This document shows, piece after piece, positions 23,701-38,700 of a stretch of DNA of 64,000 nt. The notes below the pieces were generated by a model that was not told the origin of the DNA, made no database searches, and was given only the letters and a program-made list of their open reading frames with translations. How positions within the stretch are numbered: position 1 is the stretch's first letter; each line of letters begins with the position of its first letter. A program made the position numbers and the translations under genes. Source of the DNA: Antilocapra americana (taxonomy: Eukaryota; Chordata; Mammalia; Artiodactyla; Antilocapridae); the NCBI GenBank assembly GCA_007570785.1, contig ML662442.1, positions 33,837,909-33,901,908 of the forward strand, written 5' to 3'.

Positions 23701-26700
23701 GACTGGTTGGATCTCCTTGCAGCCCAAGGGACTTTGGAGAAGACACCACAGTTCGAAAGCATCAATTCTTTGGCACTTAGCTTTCTTTACCGTCCAACTC
23801 TCACATCCATACATGACCACTGGAAAAACCATAGCTTTGACTAGACGGACCTTTGTTGGCAAAGTAATGTCTCTGCTTTTTAATATGCTGTCTAGGTTGG
23901 TCATAACTTTTCTTCCAAGGAGCAAGCATCTTTTAATTATTAGATTAGTGATAGCTTTTTATTGAATTGTCAGTATGTACATAACTAGAGTATTTGATCT
24001 TGAGATATGCTAGATATTAGAGACATTTGATCTTGGTAGTTTTTACACAGAAGAGATGGAAGCTATGTAAAGACTATGTGTGCTCAGTGGCTCGATTGTG
24101 TCCAACTCTTTGCAATCCCATGGACTGTAGCCCACCAGGTTCCTCTGTCCATGGGATTTTCCAGGCAAGAATACTGGAGTGGGTTGCCATTTCCTACTCC
24201 CGGGGATCTGAGAATGCCAGTGAATCATCCAGGAAGCAATATTTGCTATAAAAGTTTAAGGTCATACTCTTGAAACTCCTTATGTACCTTACACATTGAA
24301 TTGAATACTAAAAGCAGGTGTCACTTTAAGGAACAGTCACTCCTTTTTGTAACTTGAGTAAAGAGTATTTTATTTATGCTAATCCCAAATTTCTAGTAAA
24401 CTAAAAATCAGAAAAGCTTGCTTGCCTTAATATTTGAACAAACATAATGTATTGATGGAGTCCTCAGCATGTAAAAGCATGCATAGTATCTGGGTTTTTT
24501 AATAGTTTGAAAATTATAAAATTTAAGATCATTATTTAATATTTTAAATTAAGCTTATTTTATTTAGATGATATCTTCTAATGGTGAACAATAAGTAGTT
24601 CATGAACATTCTCTTGTCTGTATTGTTCATTTTGTCATTCCTTTTTTAGGTGATATTGGAAATTATTATTACGGACAGGGTCATCCCATGAAACCTCACA
24701 GGATCCGCATGACCCATAACTTGCTGCTAAATTATGGCTTATATAGAAAAATGGAAATATATGTGAGTATACCTTTTGATAAATATTCAGTTTTCTTTGT
24801 ATTTTACCATTGCTTTGAAACTTTGTTTTCAAAGTTGGAGGGCATTTAGCAGATGAAAAGGACTGGAAGGAAACAAAGTCCTCTTTTTTGTTTTAGTTTT
24901 CAGAGAAAACTTGAGAGTATGGGAGCTGTGGCCTCCTTTTTCCCTTCTTCCTTCAACCATTTAAAAAAAAAAACAGTCTCCCTCCCCCAGGTTTTCGTAT
25001 AACTAGAGACAACTCAATTTAGCATACTAAATATTTTTGTTAAAATAATTATTGACCTGTCTATGCTGCTGAAGAGTTGACCTGGCACTATTACAAAAGA
25101 ATTAGGTAGAAAATTAATTATACACATATTTGTTGGCATATGAAACACTGCATTAGTAAGCATGCAGAGTGTCTGTTGTGCAGAAAAGATAGGAATGCAG
25201 ATAAACAGATATAAGATGCAGCAGTTCGTGTCTGTTTAGGGGAATAGGACAACTTGGAGCAGTGAACAGTGAATATATGTAAGCTTCTTTCTTTGAGATT
25301 ATAGACATGTAGAGAAGAGGAGTTGGATAGGACTTGCCTTGAGGAAGCCTTGTGGAAGAAGGGTGTCATAAATGGAGTGAACTTCCTGGGAACAAGAATT
25401 ATTAGGATAGTCAAAGGATCATGAACTCATTTTACCTGGATGAGTCTCAACCTTCCTGAAAATTAATGGTCAATGATGAAATTACTGGCTGTGGAGCAGA
25501 AGGTTTATGGTAGAAAATGTTAGAAAGTAGAGTTTGTGCACATGGGTTTGTCTTTAGAAGGATTGACCCATTTCCACTAAAAGAAAAGGAGTGATTAATT
25601 TTTATTTGGTGTTAGACCTGTGTAATCCTTTTTAAAGGAATATTGTTTTTGAAATTTATTACTGCTTTCTAAAATACACATGTATAAATTTGGATTTGCT
25701 TTTAAATTCATCTGTTTTATTCTGGCAGACCTAGTTCTTTTGAGAGTAGTGGTAGGGGACATTGTATACTTTGTGTTTGGTAACCCTGATGTAACCAGTT
25801 GTAATTCCACAATTCTGACATTTTTTTTTCTTCACAGAGGCCCCATAAAGCCACTGCTGAAGAAATGACAAAATACCACAGTGATGAGTACATCAAGTTT
25901 CTACGTTCAATAAGACCAGATAACATGTCTGAGTATAGTAAGCAGATGCAGAGATGTACGTTTCTGTGTTAAAAGTATATATTAGTAGTAATAAGTATAA
26001 ATGAGTACTTTCAGAACTTGTAATTAGAGTTATCTATCCTGATGTAATTATTTTAATTATTGATTTTAAAAAGTCCGTGTGACAATACTAAAGCTGCTTT
26101 AAAAAGAAAAAAAACAGCCTACCTGAGGCTTATTATTGGTCTGCCAAACTGCCAAAGAGCTATTTGGATGTTCTTTGCTCTTTGTTTTCATTCCGTGTTA
26201 ACTTTGGGATAGTGGATGTTGGTAGGGAAACCTCACTCCCCTGCATTTAAAAATGACTGTACTTTGCCCTTAGCCTGGTGTATATATTTCTTGTCTTATA
26301 TTTGTGTGCTTTAATACATACTATTCCAGAAAGTTCCAAAAAGCAAAACTTGAATCTGCCTCTTGTAGGCAGCTGTTTACATTGCATTTACAACTATCTG
26401 CTTTCAACTTAATACAACTTAATTCAACTTAATACAGCTATCATTGTAGTAAGTATTGTAAGTAATAAGAGATAATTTAAATATATGGGAGGATGTTCAG
26501 TTGGTTGTATGAAAATACTGTATAAGGGATTTGAGCATCCCCAGAATTTGGTATCAGCAGGGTCCTAAAAAATATACCTTGTTGCTACCAAGGGACAATT
26601 GTGTGTATATCTGTATTTCTGTTTGTTGTATCAGTGAAGCTTTTGATTCTCTCCTATACCATGTTCTCTTTTGTAGATATTTTATTATTAGAGATTGAAT

Positions 26701-29700
26701 GCAAGAAGATAGAGTGCAAGATGTCTTTCTAAAATGACTAGGACAATATCTTTTAGAGTTTGATACTGGAGTTCATGCCAATGTTTTTATTAATGGACTT
26801 CAGTAATGATTTTGTTAAAAGAAAACAGTATTGTTTGTTCAGTAATACTAAATTAAGTGTAGTTGCTAGACATCTTATAAATTCATAGAATTTGATGTAC
26901 AATTTTATTATCTCATTTGATTCAATAAAATGTTGTGTTACAAATATTAATAGATATTTTTTGCCCCTGTTTTTTCATTAGGGATTTAGGCTTAGATTCA
27001 TAGTTAGCCCTAAGGTAAAATGAATTAACAATATTGGTTTTAAATTTACGTAATACTGAATTGTATTGTGATAATGGTCATATCTGAATAGCAGGAAGCT
27101 AAAATGTATATGTTAAAATAAATTAAGGATGTGCAAATCTATACAAAGTAATGACCCTTTTGAAGAGGATATAAATTGAGGGGTGAGGAGAACTGAGAAT
27201 GGGCTGTAGGATCTATGTCCACTTCATCCTCTCAGTACTAAGAAGCTAAATATGTTGTGATGTGCTGTATATCTATATGTATGTGTTGTCTCCTTGTGCC
27301 TTAAGTATGTCTTTCATCTGTATCTTGGCTGTCATAGCTTAAATAATTCTTACCAGCTTTCAGGATTAACACTAACCGTGGACGTGGGCAACCGACTGTT
27401 GTATTTTTTTGGTAATCAGTACATTTCAAAGTTATGGATGTTCTGTGTACTTAAAGGAGCTTTAAAAAAATGTAAATCAGATGGAACTGGAGCCTATTTT
27501 ACAGAGTGAAGTAAGCTAGAAGGAAAAACAACAATACAGTATACTAACGCATATATATGGAATTTAGAAAGATGGTAATGATAACCCTGTAAGCGAGACA
27601 GCAAAAGAGACGCAGATGTATAGAAAAGTCTTTTAAACTCTATGGGAGAGGACGAGGGTGGGATGATATGGGAGAACGGCATTGAAACATGTAAATTATC
27701 ATATGTGAAATGAATCGCCAGCCCAGCCAGGTTTGATGCTCAGGGCTGGTGCACTGAGATGACCCAGGGGGATGCAATCGAGAGGGAGGTAGGACGGGGG
27801 TTCTGAAAGGGGAACACATGTATACCCATGGCAGATTCATGTCAATGTATGGCAAAACCAGCACAATAATGTAAAGGAAAAACTAAATAAATTTTTTTTT
27901 AAAAAGGAAAAAATGTAAATCATAAAGCAATTTAACATAAATTTAAGCTTTTGAGAATTTTGATCAATTTACTGTAGTATATTTAAGGAGAAATGCTTGG
28001 AAAATTTAACCTCATATTTTAATTAAATAACACCAAATACCTTTTCTATTTTGATAGCTATTGATTTGTTTAAAAAGCAGTTATTTTCCACAAATAATCA
28101 TGCTAAGAATTGGTGGTGGTATTTCACATACAACACTTTAACTGCCTTGGATAAAGTTGCAGATTTTACTACTCTGATACGTGTGTTTTATGATTGCATC
28201 AAACAAACGTTATTTTTAGGATGTGGTTTTGTAAGAAAGGGCTTCCATTAATTCACAGGATGGATTGAAATTAATGAAATCCATCTTCCGCAGTTAATGT
28301 TGGAGAGGACTGTCCGGTGTTTGATGGGCTTTTTGAATTTTGTCAGCTTTCAACTGGTGGCTCGGTTGGTAAGTGTCTTAATTTCATCAAGTTTAAAAGT
28401 TTGATTTAAACTTACGTGTATTTTTTGAGATATTTGTTTGAAACAAGCTTTAAGAGTGGCTGATTTTAATAACAAAAATAGCATGTGTATAGTATGTTTG
28501 TAGTTGTTTTCAGTGGCGCACTCCCCCCGCCCAGTTTTGTGATCATAATGTCTCAGACTTTTCTTTTACTTTCAGCTTTTTACTTCAGTTGCATTTTCAT
28601 TTAGAGGCTTCTTTTTCCTCCCTTTCTTCTAGCTACCATTGTCACTACCGCTTTCCAACTATATGCTCTTATTTAACCAGATCACAGCTACAGGAAAATA
28701 GTTATCTAAAAAATAACTGTTAATGCACTTGACAGTGATCCTTTTATGATTTTATACTCACTTGCTTATGCATGACATCCTCTTTCCTATAGGGCTTTTG
28801 TCTAGTTACACTAACTTTTAATTTTGAACGTTTAAAGGTTTCTTCTGTCTTTATTTGTTAGCTGGTGCTGTGAAGTTAAACCGACAACAAACTGATATGG
28901 CTGTTAACTGGGCTGGAGGATTACATCATGCTAAGAAATCAGAAGCATCAGGATTCTGTTATGTTAATGATATTGTGCTTGCCATCCTTGAACTACTAAA
29001 GTAAGTTCATTGTGTTTGACATTTTTTCTGTAAAAAATGTTTTAATTAATAAAAACTGTGCCTTTTTAAAAACATGAACAATGGGTTGAAAATTGTTAAT
29101 AAATCATGTACGGATTCATTCCAAACCATTGTAAAAATGTAGGGTATTTGGCTAGTTATTGGATTATTGAGAATGAGAAATGCATATTAATGTCTGAGAG
29201 TTTATTAAGTACCTTTCTAAAAGTATTAGAAGTAGCTTGACAGTTTAGATTGGAGATATAGTTTTAACTATTGGGAAAAAAATGATGTGACCCTAGAAGT
29301 TTGTGTTTTAACATTTTGTAAGTTTTAACTTTTCAAGAAAAAATTTTGAAACCTGTGTTGAAATTTGTTGACCTACTGAATGAGACCAGTTCACTGCCTA
29401 GCTCCCTCACAGAATGGGGTTTTGTTCTCTACTGATGGATAATAATTATCTCTAAATTGCTAAAGGAATCAGTTTTAAAGTTTTTCTTGATTGCCAGTTG
29501 GAGAGAAAGATCTATAGAGGTATTTGTGATTTTGGAGATTTAAAAAGTTAGATTTTTTTTTTTCCAGCTCTCATTAGATAACACTTCTTAGCCAATTCTA
29601 CTTCTGATTGTAACAAATTGATATTTTTCTCAAATTGAAAATGTTCTTGCCTGAAGTTATTCCTTGCATACTATTTATAAAGGTTGATTTCTCAGTCACT

Positions 29701-32700
29701 TAAAATTCGGTATTGACTCAATAAACAACTGAGCTGTGTCACTTGACTAGTAGAGAGCCAAGGAGAACCACTTGAAATCACTTGCCTTGTTTTAACTCAC
29801 TGTTGGTGTTGGTTCCTGTGTCTTCATCTCAGAGCAGTAGTTCTTGCCCACATGCTAGTAGTCTTAACAAGCTTAGTTTAGTTTCTCTGGACACCTTTCT
29901 TCAACTGGTACAAACTTGATTTAATTAACAGCAAACAGCTTTTGAGCCATTCAGACACCATTCATGCTATGTGAAAGTCACTCAGTCATGTCCGACTCTT
30001 TGTGACCCCATTGACTATACAGTCCAAAGAATTTTCCAGGCCAGAATATAGAGGGGGTAGCCTTTCCCTTCTCCAGGGGCTCTTCCCAACCCAGGAATCG
30101 AACCAGCGTCTCCTGCATTGCAGGCGGATTCTTTACCAACTGGGCTATGAGGGAAGCCCGTTCATGTTATTTTTATTTTATTATTTAAACAAAGTCTATG
30201 ATGAGACATTATTTTCTAAGTTTCTAAATATTGCTTTCCTATGAGTTGAGGATATTCTTGTGAGGGCTTAGTCATGTTTTGTCAGCCTGTATGTATTACA
30301 TTCTTTTAACATGGCTGTGGTAGTATTGTAAAATGAATAGTAGTACTATGCCATCTAATTCCATAAAAATCATCACTTCCTGGTGCCTTGAAAGGATGAT
30401 ATATGACATTCACTTTCTTTATTTCTTGTTTTGACATGAGTCATCACTAATATAAGATGTCCGATATGATGATACATGTGACTCTTAAATTGCATTGGGA
30501 TTCTGCTGTGATTGGTAGTTCTCCCAGCAGCACTGTCAAGTGATGAGAAACTTGTGGTTTCTGTCACAGCCACTCAGTTGAAATGAAAAAGAAGCTATAG
30601 ACAGGAGTGAACAAACAAGCATGGCCATATTTCATTAACACTTTACTTAAAGACATTGAAATTTAAATTTCAATTAATTGTCACATATCATGATTTTAAT
30701 GTTTTGATTATATTTTTCAGTCATTTAAAAATGTAAAAAAAAAATACGTTCTCAAAGACTGTACAGAAGCCATTGTCCACATTTGAACTGTGTCAAACCC
30801 TATTTCATAATACTAAAGATTTACTAGAGAAATGTGAGATGCTTAAAAGTAGCAATTGTAAGTAAGATGTAATCTTCAACTATAAGTATATAGAAACATA
30901 CACTATGTTTTCAAAGCAGAATAAGAGATTTCAGAAAGTAAATACATTTTCTTACCTAGATATAAAGGGTGTGAAGAGAAGATTTATAAGCTCTGAGGTT
31001 CAAACTCTGACTTGAGGATGGTGTCTTTGAATGTTCTCTTAGGCTAGAAGTAAAGAAAAGAAAGGGGATTAAACATTCTGAAATGTGGGAGCTCAAAAAT
31101 AGGTTTCCTGAACCCATGGTAGTTCTTCCTGTCTTAAAACCTTTTGAAAACTTTCGGCTTTGTTTTCAGGTATCATCAGAGAGTCTTATATATTGATATT
31201 GATATCCATCATGGAGATGGTGTTGAGGAGGCCTTTTATACAACAGATCGTGTAATGACTGTATCATTCCATAAATATGGGGAATACTTTCCTGGAACAG
31301 GAGACTTAAGGGTAAGATTGAGTTCTCTCTGAATAAGTGTTATGAGATGAACCTAGAGGAGGTTAATAATCTTACACCTGAACTAATATTTTTCTGGATC
31401 GTTAATTTGAAGCTTATATGAAGAATTAAGTCATTTTTATATGCTGTAACGTTGTTATAATTTACTTTTTTGCTGACTATAAGCAAAAATTCAATAACTT
31501 TAAGGGCTTTCTTTTGCTGAGCTATTTCTTTGGTTGAATACTTTCTAACATCCACAAAGCATGAAGCAATTTTCTTGATGTTAAGTTTGAATCTTCAAAA
31601 CCTACTTGACTGTAGCCTATATGCTATCGAATATAAAGATTGGTGGGATAAAAGAATTGACTTGAGTCTTTAGGTTTTTGTATTGCCCTCCTTTTGTCAT
31701 TGGTCTTTAATTACTCAGACTTTAATCTCTTTTTTCTTGAGGCTTCCCTCTCTCCCCACTCATTGCTATCTCCCAACTCCCTCGTAGTTTAGGGAGAGGA
31801 AAGATCATAGCTTATCCTGCCTGCCTATTTATATTAAACACATTTATTTCTGTTATATTTCTGTTATCTTCTTTCATTTAGTGCTTCGAAGTGCCCCCCC
31901 AAACCTTTTTTTCCTTTTTGCTTCACTAGAGGTTTTGTTTTTTGAACCAGAAACAGTTTGGTGTTGTAAAGAGCAATATTCCCTAACCTGGAATGTTAGG
32001 GCCATGAATCAAGGCAAATTGGAAGTGGTCAGACAGGAGATGGCAAGAGTGAACATCAGCATTCTAGGAATCAGCAAACTAAGATGGACTGGAATGGGTG
32101 AATTTAACTCAGATGACCATTATATCTACTATTGTGGGCAGGAATCCCTTAGAAGAAGTGGAGAAGCCATCATAGTCAACAAAAGAGTCCAGAACACAGT
32201 ACTTGGATGTAATCTCAAAAATGACAGAATGATCTCTGTTCAGTTCCAAGGCAAACCATTCAATATCATGGTAATCCAAGCCTGTGCCCCAACCAAAACG
32301 CTGAAGAAGCTGAAGTTGAACAGTTCTATGAAGACCTACAAGACCTTTTAGAACGAACACCCAAAAAACATGTCCTTTTCATTATAGGGGACTGGAATAC
32401 AAAAGTAGGAAGTCAAGAAAACAACACCTGGAGTAATAGGCAAATTTGGCCTTGGAGTACAGAATGAAGCAGGGCAAAGGCTGATATACTTTTGCCAAGA
32501 GAACGCACTGGTCATAGCAAACACCCTCTTCCAACAACACAAGAGAAGACTCTACACATGGGCATCACCAGATGGTCAACACTGAAATCAGATTGATTAT
32601 ATTCTTTGCCGCCAAAAGTGGAAAAGCTCTATATAGTCAGCAAAAACAAAACCGGGAGCTGACTGTGGCTCAGATCATGAACTCCTTATTGCCAAATTCA

Positions 32701-35700
32701 GACTTAAATTGAAGAAAGTGGAGAAAACTGCTAGACCATTCAGCTATGACCTAAATCAAATCACTATACAGTGGAAGTGAGAAATAGGTTTAAGGGACTA
32801 GATCTGATAGACAAAGTGCCTGGTGAACTATGGACAGAGGCTCATGACATTCTACAGCAGACAGGAATCAAGACCATCCCCAAGAAAAAGAAATGCAAAA
32901 GAGCAAAATGGCTGTCTGAGGAGGCCTTACAAATAGCTGTGAAAAGAAGGGAAGCAAAACTCAAAGGAGAAAAGGAAAGATATTCCCATCTGAATGCAGA
33001 GTTCCAAAGAATAGCAAGGAGAGATAAGAAAGCTTTCCTTAGCGATCAATGCAAAGAAATAGAGGAAAACAACAGAATGGGAAAGACTAGAGATCTCTTC
33101 AAGAAAATTAGAGATACCAAGGGAACATTTCATGCAAAGAGGGGCTTGATAAAGGACAGAAATGGTAGGGACCTAACAGAAGCAGAAGATATTAAGAAGA
33201 GGTGACAAGAATACACAGAAGAACTATACAAAAAAGATCTTCATGACCCAGATAATCATGATGGTGTGATCACTCACCTAGAGCCAGGCATCCTAGAATG
33301 TGAAATCAAGTGGGCCTTAGGAAACATTACTACGAACAAGGCTAGTGGAGGTGGTGGGATTCCAGTTGAGCTGTTTCACATCCTGAAAGATGATGCTGTG
33401 AAAGTGCTGCACTCAGTATGCCAGCAAATATGGAAAACTCAGCAGTGGCCACAGGACTGGAAAAGATCAGTTTTCATTCCAATCCCAAAAAAAGGCAATG
33501 CCAAAGAATCCTCAAACTACCACACAATTGCACTCATCTCACACGCTAGTAAAGTAATGCTCAAAATTCTCCAAGCCAGGCTTCAGCAATACGTGAACCA
33601 TAGACTTCCAGATGTTCAAGCTAGTTTTAGAAAAGGCAGAGGAACCAGAGATCAAATTGCCAACGTCCACTGGATCATCATAAAAGCAAGAGAGTTCCAG
33701 AAAAACATCTGTTTCTGCTTTATTGACTATGCCAAAGCCTTTGACTGTGTGGATCACAATAAACTATGGGTAATTCTGAAAGAGATGGGAATACCAAACC
33801 ACCTGAATTGCCTCTTGAGAAACCTATGTGCACATCAGGAAGCAACAGTTATAACTGGACATGGATCAACAGACTGGTTCCAAATAGGAAAAGGAATACA
33901 TCAAGGCTGTATACTGTCACCCTGCTTATTTAACTTGTATGCAGAGTACATCATGAGAAACGCTGGGCTGGAGGAAGCACAAGCTGGAATCAAGATTGCT
34001 GGGCGAAATATCAATAACCTCAGATATGCAGATGACACCACCCTTATGGCAGAAAGTGAAGAGGAACTAAAGAGCCTCTTGATGAAAGTGAAAGAGGAGA
34101 GTGAAAAAGTTGGCTTAAAGCTCAACATTCAGAAAACTAAGATCATGGCATCTCGTCCCATCACTTCCTGACAAATAGATGGGGAAACAGTGGCTGACTT
34201 TATTTTCCTGGGCTCCAAAATCACTGTAGATGGTGACTGCAGCCATGAAATTAAAAGGTGCTTACTCCTTGGAAGGAAAGTTGTGACCAACCAAGACAGC
34301 ATATTAAAAAGCAGAGACATTACTTTGTCAACAAAGGTCCGTCTAGTCAAGACTGTGGTTTTTCCAGTAGTCATGTATGGATGTGAGAGTTGGACTATAA
34401 AGAAAGCTGTTTGCTGAAGAATTAATGCTTTTGAACTGTGGTGTTGGAGAAGACTCTTGAGAGTTGCTTGAACTGCAAGGAGATCCAACCAGTCCATCCT
34501 AAAGGAATTCATTCCTGGGTGTTCATTGGGAAGACTGATGTTACAGCTGAAACTCCAGTACTTTGGCCACCTGATGTGAAGAGTTGACTCATTGGAAAAG
34601 ACCCTGATGCTGGGAAAGATTTAGGGCAGGAGAAGAAGGGGATGACAGGATGAAATGGCTGGATGACATCACCGACTCAATGGACATGGGTTTGGGTGGA
34701 CTCTGGATTTGGTGATGGACAGGGAGGCCTGGCGTGCTGCGGTTCAAGGGGTTGCCAAGAGTTGGACACAACTGAGCGACAACTGAACAAGCATGTTGAA
34801 GTTTATTCAAAAATTTATATAGCTGCTTTTACTTTAGCTGTATTATATGGGAGATTTCTTTTAGTATGACATTCAACGTTAACCCTAAACTGTTTTGTTA
34901 AGGTAAGTTTTAAGTCTGTGGTGTGTCGTTATGTTAGAGTTTAACAACCAAAAGTTTAGAGTGGGCTTAAAGTAGTCTTCAAATATATGATTTAATTATC
35001 TTATCACAAGGTTGTGCTCTTTCAGTAAGAGTTCAGATGGTGAAACCTATAAATTGGTAGGAGGTCATTTGTTTCAGTTTAAATTATCTGTTTTTTTAAA
35101 TAATTAATATTTTCAGTTCTTTCTTGCCATGTTAGCTCATTCAGTGCCTTTCCCATTTGGTCTTATCTTACAGACCAGTGATTCCCAATGATCCTTAAAC
35201 TAGCAGGGTCAGTTATACCTTAGAACTTAGAAACACATATTCTCAGATTCCAGAAACTCTGAATGATTCTATTCTGCACACTAAAATTCAAGAACCACCG
35301 CTCTAAACCAGTAGAATTTGTCTATAACCATTGCACTCTAATGGGAATTAAGCAAAAACTTTACGAGCTTTAAGCTTAAAGAAATAGTGTCTTTGTAGTA
35401 TAATTTTAATTAATCTCAGAAATGGCAGTGGAAGCCTCTGTTTTAATTTCTAACAGCATACTTAACAATTGTTTGAAGTTGTTGGACGATACTGGAAAAT
35501 GTATGCTTTAAAGATTGAAAATGACTTTCAACATCTCTTTTCCTCTCAAGATTTTATACTTCTGTGAAATGTAACATTTCTTTTCCCTTTAGATATTAAA
35601 AGATATCCCCAAGTTAAGGAAACTAAAATCAGTTGCTACATTGTATGTGTTGTTGTATTTGGACTTTTATGAAGTATTATGTAATTTAGTAAACATTACC

Positions 35701-38700
35701 TTTTCTAATGAAAAGCTGATTTTTCTGAAAATTCATTCTAAATCAGAAAATATATCTACTGTGAGCTTAGATCATTGTTAAAACTATGCTTGCATTATGA
35801 GATCAGTAGTCTAGATGGAATAAAAAAAACTGGTGTGATAAATTAGCAGTTATGGAGGGTATAAAACTTGGTGCAATAAGGGCCAGAGTTCTGAACTACT
35901 AGCTGTTAACTAGAGTGAGAAGTGCTGACCAACTTTCTGTATTCTGAAATCTTAGTGTCGATGTATTCCAACCGTGGTTTTTTTACTACAGAAGTCTCGG
36001 GATTTACAGCATTTTAGTGTGTCCACATGTGTTTAGTTTGTATTTAGTTATAGAAAAATTTAGATTCTTTAAGAAAAATTGTGGGAGTGGGTGTGTAATT
36101 TCATGCTTTTTCATTGAAAGTTGGATCATAATAACTAATATTGAAGAGTAAACTATGCTCTTTAAAAAATGGATTCAAGCTAAGATTTTCCATGAGAGAA
36201 AAGGGAATAACATGTATTTGTATTAGTAATCCTAAAGATTCATATATATTGAGACATTATACAATTGACCCTTGAAAAACAAGGGGATCAAGGATGCTGA
36301 CTGTCCTACAATTGAGAATCTGCATATGACTGACTCCCCAAAAGCATGAATACTAATAGCCTTCTTGATAACATAAATGGCCAATTAACATATTTTGTAT
36401 ATGTATATCTACATATATTTTATGCATTCATGACATACCTTTTTCTTAATTTTCAAAAATATTTCTGTACTGCAGTTCATGTGCAAGGTTTTTCACGTTG
36501 TTGAAAATCTCCAGAAAAATTTTCGAATACATTTGTTGAAAAAAAATCTGCGTAAAAGTGGACCCACCATTCAAACCCTTGTAGTGTAAAACAGGTCAAC
36601 TGTAATTTAACACCCATGAGAAATGTCTCTACCATCGCTTCTAGGAATATACAGTTGACTCTTGAACAACACAGATTTTGAACTTCTGTGGGACTTTTTT
36701 CACTAAGTAATTACTGCAGTGCTACACAATTTGCAATTAATTGAATTCACAGATGCAGAATTGTGAATATGGAAGACAGACTGTAATGTTAAATTCAGGT
36801 TTTCAACTATGCTGGTGTTTATACCCCAGTATTATTCAAAGATCAGCTGTTTATAGTTATGTGTGTGTGTATGTATGCACATAGCCATAAACATAGATAC
36901 ACACATGGATAAATTATAATTAATAAAATAAGTATATATGTTTTGTGTGTGTGTGTAGCTGGAACTCAGTTTCTCTTCTTTGCTTCTTTTGGGAGGTATT
37001 GATGCCTTGAGTGATACTTTTTTAACAAGCAGAAACAAAATTTATTTCAAGCCCAGTTAAATAAGACAAATTTCACTGTTTTAGTCTGTAGGTGTTAAAA
37101 CTTCAAGAAAGCCTTACAAGTATTAATCAACTCATACCAGACTGTGAGCCACAAGAAGGGTTTTGCATTAGAGACAATGCAGGACAACCCTGTCCTGCAG
37201 GGTTCTTTGGCTAGAGTTTGTATTTCCTACAGTTTGACTGGTAAATTTGTCTTCTATATTTTGTTTATGATCAATTTCTTCAGTTCATGTAATATTTAAT
37301 TTCAAACTGCCCTTGACTGTGTTAAATTTCTTTCCTCCCCAAAATAATCATTACAGAATAACTGGAATTGGTTCTTTTCAGCTTTATAAACATCCATAAA
37401 TGTTGAAATATGTACTTATTCTGTATTATTTCCTCTCTCAGCCTATAAGATGAATTCAGAATTGGGTTTGTTACCTACTCTTTTAATCTTTTTAAAATAT
37501 TTTAATAATTAAATATGTCCAACTTTTTATTATGATATATTCTCTAAAATCTACTTACACTATGTATTTTAGGATATTGGTGCAGGAAAAGGCAAATACT
37601 ATGCTGTCAATTTTCCAATGAGAGATGGTATAGATGATGAATCATATGGCCAGATATTTAAGCCTGTAAGTATTACTATTTTTAAAAATGAAAAGAAATT
37701 CTAAGAATGTTTTTTAGAGATATTAACATTTGTTACCTTGTACCTAGATTATCTCAAAAGTGATGGAGATGTATCAGCCTAGTGCTGTGGTGCTACAGTG
37801 TGGTGCAGACTCACTCTCCGGAGATAGACTTGGTTGCTTCAATTTGACAGTTAAAGGTAAGCAATTTGAAGGGTAATGTTTCAGAAAAAAATTTTTTTTC
37901 TTCCTAAGAACTTCCCATAAAAATTGTCAATTTTTACCTGCTACTTAACACAGAACCATGTGTGTTTTATATATTTCATGGGGTTTTGGCATAGTAGTAA
38001 TTTTGAATTGATTTATATAATTACAGTTAATCTAGTTGCAGTCAACTAGGTCTTTTATTTTGTCAAATTTATTTTTATGTGAGCAGTTTTATAAGACTTG
38101 TTGCTGTCCCAACCAAGGCAATGATTTTCTTCTTTTTTTTAAACTTGTATTTATTTATTTATTCTGGTTTTATTAAGATGTAGTTGTCATACAGCTGTGT
38201 GTAAGTTTGAGGTGCACATTATAATTTGACTTCAACAGCATGATTTCAGTATCCTGAAATGATTAATTAACACAGGTTTAGTGAACACTCATCATCTCCT
38301 ATAGTTAAAACATTAAAGAAATAGATTGAAATATATATATTTTTCTTTGCGATGAGAACTCTTGGGATTACTGCCTTTAACAGCTTCGTTTATAACATAT
38401 AACAATGTTAATTATCTGCATCATGTTGTGCATTTTATCCCTAATACTTATTTATCTTTTAATTAGAAGTTTGTACCTTTTGATTATCTAATCCCCTCCC
38501 CACCTCTGGTAATTACAAATTTGATGTCTTTTTCTGTCAGTTTGTTTGTTTGTTTTTGAAGTATAATTGACTTGCACCTTTATAGTAGTTAGTTTCTGGT
38601 CCACAGCATTGTAATTTGATAATCTGTACATTTCCAAATGATGGCCATGATAAGTCAGCTGCTGCCGCTGCTAAGTCGCTTCAATCATGTCCAACTGTGT

